Shown here piece by piece: positions 13,139-13,547 of a stretch of DNA of 13,547 nucleotides. The position numbers were made by a program, and so were the translations under genes. The notes below the pieces were generated by a model, which searched no databases, was not told where the DNA came from, and worked only from the letters and a program-made list of their open reading frames with translations. Each line of letters opens with the position of its first letter. Position 1 is the stretch's first letter. The stretch is from Baffinella frigidus (lineage: Eukaryota; Cryptophyceae; Cryptomonadales; Baffinellaceae), in assembly GCA_026770585.1 (NCBI GenBank), contig MU647438.1, forward strand, positions 46,043 to 59,589, read 5' to 3'.

Positions 13139-13420
13139 AAAGCACAAGCACCGGGCCCAGGGTGTTATTATTATCCTAGGACTAGCCCTACTATAGGAAC
13201 CTATGGCTGTGTGTGTCCTTAATTTCGAGTAACCCCTGTATGAAAATGACTAATTCGCTCGGCCCGCCCACTCGAGAAATCTGGAGGACCCTATTTACAT
13301 GTGGTGTTGTAAATATTCATGCCAGAATAGGGTGTTCCAACCTCGTGCCTGGGCTAATTTCGCCTAGAATGGCTCCAAAGGAATGAAGTTACTACACAAA
13401 TACTGACTTGTAAAAGCATC
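13139..13420. other. Unassigned right flank
   Basis: No gene recognised. TCCTAGGACTAGCCCTACTA (13172-13191) resembles the inner part of MITE-A. Confidence 0.3.
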
Positions 13421-13546
13421 CCACGCCAGAGGGTTTGAGGGAAAGTGATGGCTTACCCACGCCAGATCTGGCGTCGTTGGCTTTAGGTTTCAGGGCATTT
13501 CCCCTGAACGTTGTCAAAAGTGGATGTTTCGAGCCCTCTGGCGTGG
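13421..13546. repeat. Foldback with 13-bp arms and central palindrome
   Basis: CCACGCCAGAGGG (13421-13433) and its exact reverse complement (13534-13546) bound 100 bp. Within it, ACGCCAGATCTGGCGT (13459-13474) is a palindrome made from the same CGCCAGA word. The window ends one base later, so the element may continue. Confidence 0.6.
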
Positions 13547-13547
13547 T

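Overview
This window looks like repeat-rich, subtelomere-like nuclear DNA from a eukaryote, most likely a microalga or other protist. The evidence is two interstitial tracts of plant/algal-type telomere repeats (CCCTAAA and variants, about 2786-2933 and 12408-13138), a large CT microsatellite, many short palindromes, several families of short inverted-repeat transposons, and a piggyBac-type transposon with a probable spliceosomal intron. There are no operons, ribosome-binding sites, rRNA or recognisable tRNA genes. The species cannot be fixed from the sequence alone.

Layout. 1-1050: dispersed repeat pieces, a TTGGGAA array and a long CT tract. 1050-3000: copies of a ~117-bp hairpin MITE (called MITE-A here), a ~110-bp repeat (Rep-B), a foldback at 1940-1985 and the first telomere-like tract. 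3000-3780: more Rep-B and a MITE-A copy sitting inside a segment whose inverted, MITE-free duplicate lies at 7392-7629. 3776-4462 (minus): a GC-rich 228-codon ORF, the only sizeable non-transposon candidate gene; no function recognised. 4740-6650: a chain of foldbacks and short tandem repeats, ending in an array that mixes AACCCCTA units with GAAGCTTC palindromes. 6650-8400: more Rep-B and MITE-A, plus a small foldback flanked by 16-bp direct repeats. 8401-9150: a 750-bp segment bounded by 33-bp inverted repeats. 9153-10355: a non-autonomous piggyBac element with TTAA on both sides, perfect terminal inverted repeats, palindromic subterminal repeats and the 3' part of a transposase gene on the minus strand. 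10754-10976: another short inverted-repeat element. 11007-12180: clusters of GTAC-centred palindromes. 12318-13138: a degenerate telomere-like array in blocks of variants, with an orientation flip at its left edge. 13421-13547: a foldback reaching the window end.

How it fits together. Almost everything is mobile or self-expanding DNA. The best-supported results are (1) the piggyBac deletion derivative, (2) a paralogous empty site showing MITE-A duplicates a TA on insertion, as Tc1/mariner elements do, and (3) a MITE-A copy whose internal GTAC carries exactly two extra 12-bp GAAGCTTCGTAC units, which suggests that short palindromes expand at GTAC sites in this genome. All family assignments were made by eye without database searches.
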